Assembly (NCBI GenBank): GCA_029582155.1
Contig: CM055908.1
Location: 19,631,406-19,695,405, forward strand
DNA from: Panopea generosa
Taxonomy: Eukaryota > Mollusca > Bivalvia > Adapedonta > Hiatellidae
Direction of reading: 5' to 3'
Length of the DNA: 64,000 nucleotides
Positions 1 to 13,999 of this stretch are shown here, in pieces. Numbering within the stretch: position 1 is the first letter of the stretch; every line of letters starts with the position of its first letter. A model generated the notes under the pieces. It made no database searches, had not been told where the DNA came from, and worked only from the letters and a program-made list of their open reading frames with translations. The translations under genes were made by a program, and so were the position numbers.

Positions 1-1095
1 GATAAAGTTCTTTGTAAAATATTGCTAATCTTTATACTAAAAGCAGCAATCAATTTTTAAAATTATCTGAAAAAGATCATTAAATTGAGTAATTCAAAAC
101 AATGATATGCTAATTATACTGTATAAACATACTTATTAACCAATAACATTATCAAATCTCTTTGTTCAATAAATATGCCTCGCATAAAGTATTGTTATTT
201 GGTCACTGGTTTTGATCTTTATTGATTTTCTTTCTATGTCCACTGAATTATTTCATAACAAAGACATTAAAACATATATTTGTGCGAAAGAATTACACCA
301 TTAAATAATGTTTTGGTTTACAAAAGAAATGTACTTGAATTGGAAGTTTTTTTAAGGTTCTTTAGTTAAAATATGAAATTAAAATAAATCTATTCTTTAG
401 AATAAAAGTAAAATACATAAATAAAAACAACACTTTTAACTACACATAACTTGCAATATTACCATGTGTATATAAAGATGTCTGGACTGACCAACATCTG
501 CCAGCTGATATAGCGACATACTTGCTGTATTTAATTGGGTACTGTAATATGCTGTATTTGGTTCAATAGTATGCTCTATTGAACATACAGAAAATAAATC
601 AGAATTACATTTTGTCTCATTTTCAAATCAAAATGGAAGCAAGATGCAATTATCATATTTTTTATATCAAAATATCATCGTAAAGAGAATTTTATTTGCA
701 ATGAACGTATACGTTGTAATAGGTTGGCAAAAAATCACAACTTAGGTTTATAAGACATTAAAAGTGGCCGAAAACGTGTTTTGGGTATTTTTTATATAGA
801 AAATATAAGGAGCATATATGCTGTTATAAAATCAAAAAAGGAAGCAAGAAGACATAAACTTATTTTAATTTTTATTTTATCATAATAAAGGTTATATTCT
901 TAACTTAATGGCTATACGTTGTAATAGGTTGGCAATTTAATAATGAAAAAGTTATAATAATAAAATTAAATTTCTCCTATATGTTTCTATGTAAACCAAA
1001 TATGACGGTTTAGCCAGGTAAGTAGTAAAAACCGCCGATATCTAGGGGGGTAACTTCTCTCGGTAAGCCAGTGGGATGTCTAAAATAGTCCCACA
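1..1095. other. AT-rich non-genic stretch
   Basis: No exon, transposase or tandem array could be supported here. The one structure seen is a direct repeat of 23 bases (core 'acgttgtaataggttggcaa') at 708-730 and again at 913-935, 205 bases apart, both in AT-rich surroundings. Confidence 0.6.
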
Positions 1096-1686
1096 TGAGT
1101 AAGAAAAAATATATGTACCAAGTTTCAGATTTATAGTTGTGCATATCCACGAATAAATCTTATCTATATGTTGTGAATAAAACAAATATATCACAAAAGT
1201 GTATTACATACACTAAATTACAGTATTACATAGATTTTTACAATTATCAACTATAATTTATATAACTGTTACATTTAAGTACATAGATATTACACATATA
1301 TATTAAACAGGATAACCCATTAAGTTTAACAATTCCAATGGATTCCTTATGAAAATATAAATGATAACATCTCAAAATATGGACTGCAGTAGCTACATAG
1401 ACTTGATACAACAACGAAAAGTTCAACAATTTAAAGCAGCATAAACATTATTTTCTACCCAAATAATTCAATAAATAACTTGCAAAATACCGTCAAAAAC
1501 ATATACATTGTATTTAAATTCACTTTTATCTCTGATATTTGAATTGGATCTGATCCGTGGAATAATGTATAATTTACTAAATGGTTTAGTATATAATCTC
1601 AGTTCTATCCGGGCATCATTGATCAAATCCGAGTAAACGATGAAGTTTTAACTTAGATTTATAAAGCTGATAGTGTGATATTCCTA

Positions 1687-1765
1687 CACGGCGCAGTGGT
1701 CATATCTGGATTATGACCTGGGCAATCCTGGTTCAAATTCCATGAAAAGAATTTTTTTTTTTTGT
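1687..1765 (+). mobile_element. tRNA-like segment followed by poly-T (SINE-like)
   Basis: An A-box-like 'gcgcagtggtcatatctgg' is followed by a B-box-like 'ggttcaaattcc', then a poly-T run. The spacing suits a decayed tRNA-derived element. The B box is imperfect and no cloverleaf closes, so this is not called a tRNA gene. A second copy lies at 6172-6240. Confidence 0.4.
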
Positions 1766-2298
1766 TATTTATTTTGTTTATTTCTCTAACAACACTTTAT
1801 TTTTCCTTCAGTGCTCCATAAATGGCTTTTCATATGTTCCAACAAAATGGAAAAAAATATTTGCCATTCATAAACAACTTGTTTCTTTCTTTAAATTAAA
1901 TATTTTCAAATACTGGTTATGCAGCTTAAAGACAAAGAAAGATAACTCTGACTAGTTACTGTTATAGTACATTTAAGAGTTAGATTTCCTGTCATTCATG
2001 TTCTATTAAATTTACATTGAAATTGATTATCACAGAAAGAGATTAATGATGACATTATATATATCACAGAACAAATCTGGAATATTCCGTGTTAAAGTAT
2101 TGAGAAGGTGACAATGACTAAGTGTTAATACATCCACAAAGTACTGGTCTGTCTAACGGAAATATAATTTGGAACAATGTTGTAAATGGTGCTAGGCTAA
2201 GAAATATGTTTTACAATACTGCTCCACAATTTATAAGTATGTTTAAAGTCAATTTGTCTACCAGTAATTTTTTCACATATTTCCCTAGAATGTGATAT

Positions 2299-2476
2299 GC
2301 GTGGTTTAGTGGTAGAGCATCAAACCCTTGATCAGAGGGTCATGGGTTCGGTCCTCCGTCATGGCTATGTGTGGTGTTCATGAGCAAGACATCTTTTCCA
2401 CATAGGCTTACCCAGGAAGGCTTTCAGCTTTGTCCATGTTGTAATACTTGTTTCACAATCAAAGTAAAATAAATAA
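2299..2476 (+). mobile_element. tRNA-derived SINE-like element, copy 1
   Basis: The A box 'tggtttagtggtagagca' and B box 'gggttcggtcctc' are spaced as in a tRNA head. A unique body and an A-rich end ('caaagtaaaataaataag') follow. The T-stem and acceptor stem do not pair well, so it is a SINE head rather than a working tRNA. It lies inside the duplicated block, so a second copy is found at 6719-6896. Confidence 0.55.
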
Positions 2477-2655
2477 GTTTATACTAGAATTGACACTCTG
2501 TTATATGACAAATCCACTTCTGTTGATAACAAAATCTTTTTTGTTTCCAAACTAAGTCAGATTACAAATACTTTTTTGCATGGCTAGTAAGTACATGTTA
2601 TTGACTGTTACATTTCATTAGCTCTGAACACAGATCTGCTTCACAAATACATATT

Positions 2656-5600
2656 CTATGATATTGCGACCAGCCACAAACACCATTTCAGGTTATATGA
2701 TATGGCAACTAGCCACAAACACCATTTCAGGCTACCAGGTATATGATATAGTGGCCAGCCACAAACACCATTTCAGGTTATATGATATGGCGACCGGCTA
2801 CAAACATCATTTCAGGTTATATGATATTGAGACCAGCCACAAACATCATTTCAGTTTATATGATATTGCGGCCAGCCACAAACACCTTTTCAAGTTATAT
2901 GATATTGAGCCCAACCACAATCACCATTTTAGGTTAAATGATTTGGCGACCTGCAACAAACACCATTTCAGATTATTAGATATGGTGACCAACCACAAAC
3001 ATCATTTCAGGTTATATGATACTGCGACCTGCCACAAACACCATTTCAGGTTAAATGATTTGGTAACCTGCCACAAACACCATTTCAGGTTATATGATAT
3101 GGTGACCAACCACAAAGACCATTTCAGGTTATATGATAAAGCGACCTGCCACAAACACCATTTCAGGTTAAATGATTTGGTAACCTGCCACAAACACCAT
3201 TTCAGGTTATATGATATGGTGACCAGCCACAAACACTGTTTCAGGTTAAATGATATGGCGACCTGCCACAAACACCATTTCAGGTTATATGATATGGCAA
3301 CCAGCTACAAACACCATTTCAGGTAATATGATATGGTGGCCTGCCACAAACACCTTTTCAAGTTATATGATATGGCAACCAGCCACAAACACCATTTCAG
3401 GTTATATGATATGGCAACCAGCCACAAACACCATTTCAGGTTAAATGATAATGCGACCTGTGACAAACGCCATTTCAGGTTATTTGGTATTGCGACCAGC
3501 CACTAACACCTTTTCAGGTTATATGATATGGCGACCAGTCGCAAATGCCATTTCAAGTTATATGTTATGGCAACCAGCCACAAACATCTTTTCAGGTTAT
3601 ATGATATGGCAACCACCCACAAACACCATTTCAGGTTATATGATATGGCAACCAACTGCAAACACCATTATAGGTTTTATGATATGCAGACCAGCCACAA
3701 ACACCATTTCAGGCCATATGATATTGCAAATAGCCACAAACACCATTTGATAATGTGACCGGCCACAAACACTATTCCATAACCACCCACAAACACCATT
3801 TCAGGTTATATCATATGGCGACCAACTGCAAACACCATTATAGGTTTTATGATATGCTGACCAGCCACAAACAGCATTTCAGGCTAAATGATATCGCAAA
3901 TAGCCACAAACACCATTTGATATTGTGACCAGCCACAAACACTATTCCATGTCATTTGATATGGCAACAAGCCACAAACACTATTTCAGGCTTTATGATA
4001 TGGCGACCAGCAACAAACACAATTTCACGTTATATGATATGGTGACCAGCCACACACATCATTCTATGTCATATGATATGGCAACCAGTCACATACACCA
4101 TTTCAGGTTATATGATATGGGGATCAGCAACAAACACAATTTCACGTTATATATGGTGACCAGCCACACACATCATTTTATGTCATATGATATGGCAACC
4201 AAACACATAACACATTTCAGGTTATATACCACAAACACCATTTCAGGTTATATGATATGATGACCAGCCACAAACACCATTTCAGTTTATATGCCACAAA
4301 CACCATTTCAGGTTATATGATATGATGACCAGCCACAAACACCATTTCAGGTTATATGCCACAAACACCATTTCAGGTTATATGATATAGCAACCAACCA
4401 CAAATATCAATTCAGGTTAAATGATATGGCAACCAGCCACAAACACCATTTCAGGTTATATGATATGGCAATCAACCACAAAAACCATTTCAGGTCATAT
4501 GATATGGCGACAAACAACAAACACCATTTGAAGTTATATAATATGGTGACTAGCCACAAACACCATTTCAGGTTATATGATGTGGCAACCAGCCACAAAC
4601 ACCATTTCAGGTTCTATGATATGGTGAACAGTCACAAACACCATTTCAGGCTATTTGATATGGTGAACAGCCACCAACACCATTTCAGGCTTCATGATAT
4701 GGTGAACAGCCACAAACACAATTTCAGGCTTCATGATATGGTGAACAGCCACAAACACCATTTCAGGCTTCATGATATTGTGAACAGCCACAAACACCAT
4801 TTCAGGCTTCATGATATGGTGAACAGCCACAAACACCATTTCAGGCATCATGATATGGTGAATAGCCACAAACACCATTTCAGGCTTCATGATATGGTGA
4901 ATAACCACAAACACCATTTCAGGTTATATGATATTGCGACCAATAACAGACACCATGATTTCAAGTTATATGATATGGTGAACAGCCACAAACACCATTT
5001 CAGGTTATATGATATGGTGAACAGCCACAAACACCATTTCAAGTTATATGATATGTTGAAAAGCCACAAACACCATTTCAGGCTTCATGATATGGTGAAT
5101 AACCACAAACACCATTTCAGGTTATATGATATTGCGACCAATAACAGATACCATGATTTCAGGTTATATGATATGGTGAACAGCCATTAACACTATTTCA
5201 GGTTATATGATATGGCGACCAATCACAAACACTATTTCTGGTTATATGATATGGTGAACAGCCACAAACACCATTTCAGGCTTCATGATATGGTGAACAG
5301 CCACAAACACCATTTCAGGTTAAATGATATCGTGAACAGCCACAAACACCATTTCAGGTTATATGATATTGTGACCAATAACAACTACCATTTCTGGTTA
5401 TATGATATGGTGACCAATCACAAACATCATTTCAGGTTATATGATATGGTGACCAGCCACAAACACCATTTCAGGTTATATGATATGGTGACCAATCACA
5501 AACACCATTTCTGGTTATATGATATGGTGACCAGCCACAAACACCATTTCAGGTTATATGATATGGTGACCAACCACAAACACCATTTCAGGTTATATGA

Positions 5601-5690
5601 TATGGTGACCAACCACAAACACCATTTCAGGTAATATGATATGGTGGCCTGCCACAAACACCATTTCAGGTTATATGATATGGGATGAGA
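2656..5690. repeat. 39-bp minisatellite array, copy 1
   Basis: About 78 units of 39 bp fill this span. Each contains 'cacaaacaccatttcagg' and 'ttatatgatatgg', with a variable middle (gcgaccagc, ggtgaacagc, gcgacctgc). Because 39 is 13 codons, long open frames run through it: plus-strand peptides of the type LYDMVNSHKHHFR and, in another plus frame, GYMIWQPATNTIS; minus-strand peptides of the type MWLVTISYNLKWC. Openness in several frames at once argues against coding. Partial units occur near 4210-4380 where 'ttatatgccacaaacacc' joins two repeats. Confidence 0.95.
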
Positions 5691-5745
5691 TAAATAGCAA
5701 TGATAATACAACTGATAAGCACAGTTCCTCCATTTTGTAGTGAAC

Positions 5746-7073
5746 AGTAAGAAAAAAATATATGTGCCAAGTTTCAGATTTATAAAGAACATATTTATTA
5801 CACAGGATAACCCATTAAGTTTTACAATTCAAATGGATTCCTTATGAAAATATAAATGATAACTTCTCAAAATATTGGCTGTAGTAGCTACATAGACTTA
5901 ATACAACAAGGAAAATTTAACAATTTAAAGCAGCATAGTCATTATTTTCTACCCAAATAATTCAATAAATAACTTGCAAAATACCATCAAAAACATATAT
6001 TTAAATTCGCTTTTTTCTCTGTTATTTGAATTAGATCTGATCCGTGGAATAATGTATAATTTAATGATTTAGTATATAATCTCAGTTCTATCTGGGCATC
6101 ATTGATCAAATCCAAGAAAGCGATTAAGTTTCAACTTTGATTTATAAAGCTGATCGTGTGATATTCCTACATGGCGCAGTGGTCATATCTGGATTATGAC
6201 CTGGGCAATCCTGGTTGAAATTCCATGAAAAGAATTTTTTGGCTTTTCATATGTTCCAACAAAATGGAAAAAAAAATAGTTGCCATTCATAAACAAGTTG
6301 TTTCTTTCTTTAAATTAAATATTTTCAAATACTGGTTATGCAGCTTAAAGACGAAGAAAGACAACTCTGACTAGTTACTGGTATAGTACATTTAAGAGTT
6401 AGATTTCCTGTCATTCATGTTCTATTCAATTTACATTGAAATTGATTATCACAGAAAGAGATTAATGATGACATTATATATATCACAGAACAAATCTGGA
6501 ATATTCCGTGTGAAAGTATTGAGAAGGTGACAATGACTAAGTGTTATGACATCCACAAAGTACTGGTCTGTTTAACGGAAATATAATTTGGAACAATGTT
6601 GTAAATGGTGCTAGGCTAAGAAATATGTTTTACAATACTGCTCCACAGATTATTAGCATGTTTAAAGTCAATTTGTATACCAGTGATTTTTTCACATATT
6701 TCCCTAGAATGTGATATGCGTGGTTTAGTGGTAGAGCACCAAAACCTTGATCGAAGGGTCATGGGTTCGCTCCTCCGTCATGGCTATGTGTGGTGTTCAT
6801 GAGCAAGACATCTTTTCCACATAGGCTTACCCAGGAAGGCTTTTAGCTTTGTCCATGTTGTAATACTTGTTTCACAATCAAAGTAAAATAAATAAGTTTA
6901 TACTAGAATTGACACTCTGTTATATGACAAATCCACTTCTGTTGATAACAAAATCTTTTTTGTTTCCAAACTAAGTCAGATAACAAATATTTTTTTGCTT
7001 GGCTAGTAGGTACATGTTATTGACTGTTACATTTGTTAGCTCTGAACACAGATCTGCTTTATAAATACATATT
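5746..7073. repeat. Segmental duplication, flank copy 2
   Basis: This is the second copy of the 1100-2655 flank, shortened by two internal deletions relative to copy 1. It begins right after the end of array copy 1 ('gtaagaaaaaaatatatgtg') and leads into array copy 2. The gene content is the same as in copy 1, namely none. Confidence 0.9.
6719..6896 (+). mobile_element. tRNA-derived SINE-like element, copy 2
   Basis: This is the duplicate of the element at 2299-2476, with A box 'tggtttagtggtagagca' and a slightly altered B box ('gggttcgctcctc'). It was copied as part of the segmental duplication, not by a fresh insertion. Confidence 0.5.
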
Positions 7074-10000
7074 CTATGATATTGCGACCAGCCACAAACA
7101 CCATTTCAGGTTATATGATATGGCAACCAGCCACACACACCATTTCAGGCTACCAGGTATATGATATAGCGGCCAGCCACAAACACCATTTCAGGTTATA
7201 TGATATTGTGACCGGCTACAAACATCATTTCAGGTTATATGATATTGCGGCCAGCCACAAACACCTTTTCAAGTTATATGATTTTGAGCCCAACCACAAA
7301 CACCATTTTAGGTTAAATGATTTGGCAACCTGCCACAAACACCATTTCAGGTTATATGATATGGTGACCAACCACAAACACCATTTCAGGTTAAATGATA
7401 TGGCGACCTGCCACAAACACAATTTCAGGTTATATGATATGGCAACCAGTCACAAACACCATTTCAGGTAATATGGTATGGTGGCCTGCCACAAACACCT
7501 TTTCAAGTTATATGATATGGCAACTAGCAACAAACACCATTTCAGGTTAACAGATATGGCGACCTGCCAAAAACACCATTTCAGGTTATATGATATGGCA
7601 ACCAGCTACAAACACTATTCCATGTCATTTGATATGGCAACAAGCCACAAACACTATTTCAGGCTATATGATATTGGGACCAGCAACAAACACAATTTCA
7701 CGTTATATGATATGGTGACCAGCCACACACATCATTCTATGTCATATGATATGGCAATCAGCCACATACACCATTTCATGTTATATGCCACAAACACCAT
7801 TTCAGGTTATATGATATGATGACCAGCCACAAACACTATTTCAGTTTATATGCCACAAACACCATTTCATGTTATATGATATGATGACCAGCCACAAACA
7901 CCATTTCAGGTTATATGCCACAAACACCATTTCAGGTTATATAATATAGCGACCAACCACAAATACCAATTCAGGTTATATGATATGGCAACCAGCCACA
8001 AACACCATTTAAGGTTATATGTTATGGCAACCAACCACAAAAACCATTTCAGGTAATATGATATGGTGATAAACAACAAACACCATTTGAGGTTATATAA
8101 TATGGTGACTAGCCACAAACACCATTTCAGGTTATATGATGTGCCAACCAGCCACAAACACCATTTCAGGTTATCTGATATGGTGAACAGTCACAAACAC
8201 CAATTCAGGTTATATGATATGGTGAATAGCCACAAACACCACTTCAGGCTTCATGATATGGGGAATAACCACAAACACCATTTCAGGTTATATGATATGG
8301 TGAACAGCCACAAACACCATTTCAGGTTATATGATATGGTGAACAGCCATAAACACTATTTCAGGTTATATGATATGGCAACCAATCACAGGCACAATTT
8401 CAGGTTATATGATATGGCGACCAATCACAAACACTATTTCTGGTTATATGATACGGTGAACAGCCACAAACACCATTTCAGGCTTCATGATATGGTGAAT
8501 TGCCACAAACACCATTTCAGGTTATATGATATTGTGACCAATAACAACCACCATTTCAGGTTATATGATATGGTGAACAGCCACAAACACCATTTCAGGT
8601 TATATAATATGGTGAACAGCCTAAAACACCATTTCTGGTTATATGATATGTTGAAAAGCCACAAACACTATTTCAGGCTTCATGATATGATGGACAGCCA
8701 CAAACACCATTTCAGGTTATATGATATTGCCACCTATTGCAGACACCATTTCAGGTTATATGATATGGTGAACAGCCACAAACACCATTTCAGGTTATAT
8801 GATATGGACAACAGCCACAAACACCATTTCAGGTTATATGATATGGTGGACAGCCACAAACACCATTTCTGGTTATATGATATGGCGACCAGCAACAAAC
8901 ACCATTATAGGTTATATGATATTGCGACCAATAACAGACACCATTTCAGGTTATATGATATGGTGAACAGCCACAAACACCATTTCAAGTTATTTGATAT
9001 ATTGAAAAGCCACAAACACCATTTCAGGCTTCATGATATGGTGGACAGCCACAAACATCATTTCGGGTTATATGATATTGCAACCTATTACAGACACCAT
9101 TTCAGGTTATATGATATGGTGAACAGCCACAAACATGATTTTAGGTTATATGTTATGGTGAACAGCCACAAACACCATTTCAGGCTTCATGATATGGTGA
9201 ATAGCCACAAACACCATTTCAGGTTATATGATATGGTGAACAGCCACAAACACCATTTCAGGTTATATGATATAGCAACCAATCACAGACACCATTTCAG
9301 GTTATATGATGTGCTGAACAGCCACAAACTAAATTTCAGGTTATATGATAAAGCGACCAGCCAAAGACACCATTTCAGGTTATATGATATGGCAACCAGC
9401 AACAGACACCATTTCAGGTTATATGATATGGCTACCTGCCACAAACAACATTTCAGGTTATATGATATGGTGAACAGCTACAAACACCATTTCAGGCTTC
9501 ATGATATGGTGAACAGCCACAAACACCATTTCAGGCTTCATGATATGGTGAATTACCACAAACACCATTTCAGGTTATATGATATTGCAACCAATAACAG
9601 ACACCATGATTTCAGGTTATATGATATGGTGAACAGCCACAAACACCATTTCAGGTTATATGATATGGTGAACAGCCACAAACACCATTTCAAGTTATAT
9701 GATATGTTGAAAAGCCACAAACACCATTTCAGGCTTCATGATATGGTGAATAACCACAAACACCATTTCTGGTTATATGAGATTGCGACCAATAACAGAC
9801 ACCATTTCAGGTCATATGATATGGTGAACAGCCACAAACACCATTTCAGGCTTCATGATATGGTGAATAGCCACAAACACCATTTCAGGTTATATGATAT
9901 TGCGACCTATTGCAGACACCATTTCAGGTTATATGATATTGCGACCAATCACAGACACCATTTCAGGTTATATGATATGGTGAACAGGCTGCCACAAACA

Positions 10001-10622
10001 TCATTTCAGGTTATATGATATAGCAACCAATCACAGATGCCATTTCAGGTTATATGATGTGCTGAACAGCCAAAAACACCATTTCAGGATATATTCCACA
10101 AACACCATTTCAGGTTATATGATATGGTGAACAGCCACAAACACCATTTCAGGCTTCATGATATGGTGAACAGCCACAAACACCATTTCAGGCATCATGA
10201 TATGGTGAACAGCCACAAACACCATTTCAGGCATCATGATATGGTGAACAGCCACAAACACCATTCAGGCTTCATGATTGTTGAATAGCCACAAACACCA
10301 TTTCAGGTTAGACCAGCCAAAGACACCATTTCAGGTTATATGTTATGGCGACCAGCAACAGACACCATATCAGGTTATATGATATGGCGACCAACCACAG
10401 ACACCATTTCAGGCTATATGATATTGCGACCAACCACAAACACCATTTCAGGTTATATGATATGGCGACCAGCCAAAGACACCATTTCAGGTTATATGAT
10501 ATGGCGACCAGCAACAGACACCATTTCAGGTTATATGATATGGCGACCAGCCACACACACCATTTCTGGTTATATGATATGGTGAACAACCACATACACC
10601 ATTTCAGGCTTCATGATATGGT
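7074..10622. repeat. 39-bp minisatellite array, copy 2
   Basis: About 90 units belong to the same 39-bp family as 2656-5690, and the first part has the same order of variants. The longest open stretch (8063-10018, plus) would encode 651 residues of a 13-residue repeat around MVNSHKHHFRLYD. It starts and stops inside the array without splice sites or any unique N- or C-terminus, so I treat it as an artefact of the 39-bp period. Units such as 'accaataacagacaccatga' give local higher-order periods. Confidence 0.95.
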
Positions 10623-13600
10623 GGACAGTTTTGTTGTTCAGAATCATAGTGTGACTATCATCATCTCACAAGTAACTGGCAATCTTTTGGCACAAGGTAG
10701 CACTACCACCTCAGCAGTTAGTGTTTTTAAGACAATACCTTAAACCACCGGGATCGTTGTGCCTCAAACAGGAATTTAGATACAGCCCGGCTATTAAAGT
10801 AGACTACGACAAATAAGCATTATATACAGCAAATATTATTTGGACAATGAATTACTCAAACTACATACATTGCAGATCATTGTCTAAATGAAAGACTTTG
10901 GAACAAAATGTTTTGTTAAAGTAAAGTTTATACTAATTATTCTAGCTCAAGTTTAGCTTGATTCCATGGTAATCTCAGCTTATGTCAACTATTCTTGAGT
11001 CTGCTTCCCGGCTAAAACCAGTACTGAGTGCATTTTTTGAGAAGTCATTGATTCAAGCTGGGCATCAAACACATAACCTTTTACGTGAGCAACAAATCTC
11101 CTCTCCATTGCACTACCACACTCTTTAAAGATTTTTTCCATGATGATAACATTCAGAAAAAAACCTGTAACAGACGCCGTGGCTTTTGTTCCATGGACAT
11201 TTTCATTCAAATAAGTTGTAGGGTAATCAATATACATTACTTACAAATAATTTTAATTGTTCACATTCAAATTAAACTAACAGCTGTCGTTTTTGGGGGC
11301 GGTGCTTTAGCAGCCGCTCTCAGAGCTAACATGATTTTATTTTCAATACCGCAAATCTACAACCGTGTTTCGTGTTAATGCAAACCTAACAACCACTTAT
11401 CAAATAGTTCCACCTGATAAGCGCTCAAACTCACTATAAACAGTAGATTCGTCTATTTCAACAAAAACATTAATATTATAACATACAGCAACGATTTATA
11501 CCTATAAACAATTACGTATCGTATACATTCAAAGTTTATATTCAGTGCTATTAATCAGCACAAAGTAATTAAAGTGCATGAATACAGACGCGCTGAACTA
11601 AAGTCACGTGACCAAAAGATTACACCATCTTGTAAATCAAATTCCAGGTCACGAACTATATCGCCAAGATGCACATTGAAAGAGTCGTATATTTCGGCAA
11701 GGACTTCAGATAATAAGTACTTGATCCGGGAGTTTGATTTCGCTTTTTTCTATCATTTTAAAAATGTGTACGGTAACGAAACTTTTCTAGATCTGTCCCT
11801 TATGCCAAGGAACTATACTCCTTGCTTATGTCAATAAACAATCAATACTCGTTCTAAAAATAGAGATATGCTAATGTCGATCATGTGACTTGCGGTTTCT
11901 CCCAAATATTTTAAAATAGACTTGTATTCCTAAAAAGAATTCGAGATTGATCGAGTTATGAATAATGTCAGTGCTGTTTTTTTTTTTATTTAGTAAATAT
12001 TTCACATATTTCCAATAATTGGAACGGTAGATAATTTCTACTTAAACATATAAGAGTTAAAGCATTTGAGTTTCCGTAGCGAAAATACTCAAACATCCAG
12101 ATGTGTCTAAAAATCGGCGCCATAATATTTTGGTTAGTGCGGTTCCGTTTACGGGGTGATATAGGGCCCTAGAAAATATAAATGTAAGAATCAATTATTA
12201 ATGTCGACATACACATTTCTACTGTTCGTCTTTTAAACGAATTGTTTCACTGTTGCGCTAGAGAAATCAATAAAGAAAATAGAAAATGAATATACTCAAA
12301 GTGGAATTCATCGTGCTAGATTCATAGTACTTTGATATTTTATATATACTGTTTATGATAGAAAGCTTGGCATCTCTGAAAATATCACGAGTTGAATTGA
12401 AGATACAAATTCATATCATTGAGTTGAACTAATATTTTGAAGTTGGACATTTGCCAAATTTAAGAGTAAATATTCTTACTATAACAGAAATACACTTTCA
12501 AAGGCAAACAATTCAGTAACGTTTCTGACATATTCGAGAAAAGAGTCAACGTTAAGCATAGAACATGTAGATTCTGTACCATGTACAAGAATCAAAGGTA
12601 ATCGGGATTATTCTACTTTAACGTATGCAAACTGACCTGTTTGTCTAAAACAATAGCGACATTTTACATCTTATATGCTCTGCCCCCACCAGCACTACAG
12701 TGCTTTGATTCTACACATATTTGTGAAAACGTTTGTTTGTGAGAACTGGTATGGCTACCGAGCCAGTTGAAACAAAATCTCAGACCTAGTTAATAAATGT
12801 ATAAAGGCCACAATGATATTGACAGCAATATCAAAGTTACTTCTTGATTTTGATGGAATACCCTACTAGCTAGTACACATGTATAGCACTTATTAATCTT
12901 CAGTCGGGAGGACATAGGAGCCACACACACTCTATTTCAGGGATTTCCCCCAGCAGTCTGAAATTAATCATGGAAAGATATGTGTCGTGCTATGATTGTC
13001 TTTTCGGGTAACAGATTTGCAAGTGCAAGAAACAAAAAACATTTCAGCTGTAACCGCACATGTTAAAATGTCAGTGATAAAGACAATAGACAGTATGTTG
13101 GACTACTACAAAATATCAACTTAATTCACAAATATAGACAAATCAGATTCCAGAAATTTCAACGGTTACCATATTGCAATATTCTCAATGTATAACCTGT
13201 ATTTAATTAATTTTTAAAATAACTGGTTTTAAGTACTTAGAGATACACAACTATTAAAACCTAAATCAAGGACTTGTATAGAAGGATAGGAAACCTGCAT
13301 CTCCTGACTAAAAGATTGATGAAACAGCACACGAAGCATTCATAATTTTCAAATTAATCATTCATAATCCATAGGCACTGATTTCTTGTACATAAAATGT
13401 AAGTTGTATGTAATCTTAAATGTTTAAATATATTTCGATCATGCAAAATGATCTTGAATTAAAGATATTGAGGTTTGAAGGAAAAGTTATTGTAATTTGT
13501 CGTTATTTTAGCTGCAGTAATCAAATTTTGTAATAACAAGTTCTTAACAATTTTAAACTCAAATTTCTGGGAATGGAATTGTTTTGATGACAATTGCATT

Positions 13601-13999
13601 CTGCAGTGTAATAATTTTTAATTTGTATTCCTGAGATGAATGTAAGTTAAGATAATTAAAAACGAGATATTGCGAGATTTAACGTGAATACGCGAACGTT
13701 CACACAATCTTAATCAGTTGTCTTTCCTTCTCTAAATAATTCCTTGCCTAAATCGACTTTTTTTGATAAACTTTTATCGACCTTTGCTTGCATTAAGTTC
13801 TATATAGCATTGTATTCACAAACAAAATAATTCGAACAGAAAACCTTTTTAGGAAAGATATTTTTGAGAATTACCAATAGTATGTGTCGCCGTCTTCGCG
13901 CTATCATTTCCACAGTGTTCCCCTATGGCATAATGACGGTATAAAGGTAGGTCGGGGGACCATCTGTTTTATTTAAACATTGGTTTCACAAAGTCATAA
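10623..13999. other. Unassigned stretch, no supported gene
   Basis: No exon set or repeat family could be established. A minus-strand open frame at 10989-11237 (82 codons, containing MERRFVAHVKGY) has a more protein-like composition than its neighbours, but has no recognisable domain and no convincing acceptor. A plus-strand open frame at 11574-11837 is compositionally unremarkable. Either could be part of an old mobile element. Confidence 0.4.

Larger units (their letters stand above)
1100..2655. repeat. Segmental duplication, flank copy 1
   Basis: This stretch is repeated at 5746-7073 with high identity and the same order of landmarks: 'caagtttcagatttata', 'ggataacccattaag', 'gatctgatccgtggaataat', a tRNA-like segment, then the start of a 39-bp array. 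Copy 1 has about 170 extra bases near 1137-1300 and about 75 extra bases around the poly-T at 1750-1826. Matching landmarks lie about 4,420 bases apart, so flank and array were duplicated together in tandem. Confidence 0.9.

Noticed and set aside
2658..5634. Long open frames in the first 39-bp array as His-rich repeat proteins
   Set aside because: The period is a multiple of three, several frames on both strands are open, and no unique ends, splice sites or start context exist.
10989..11237. Possible exon on the minus strand (82 codons)
   Set aside because: It has protein-like composition, but no domain is recognised and the upstream border reads like a donor (gtaagt) rather than an acceptor.
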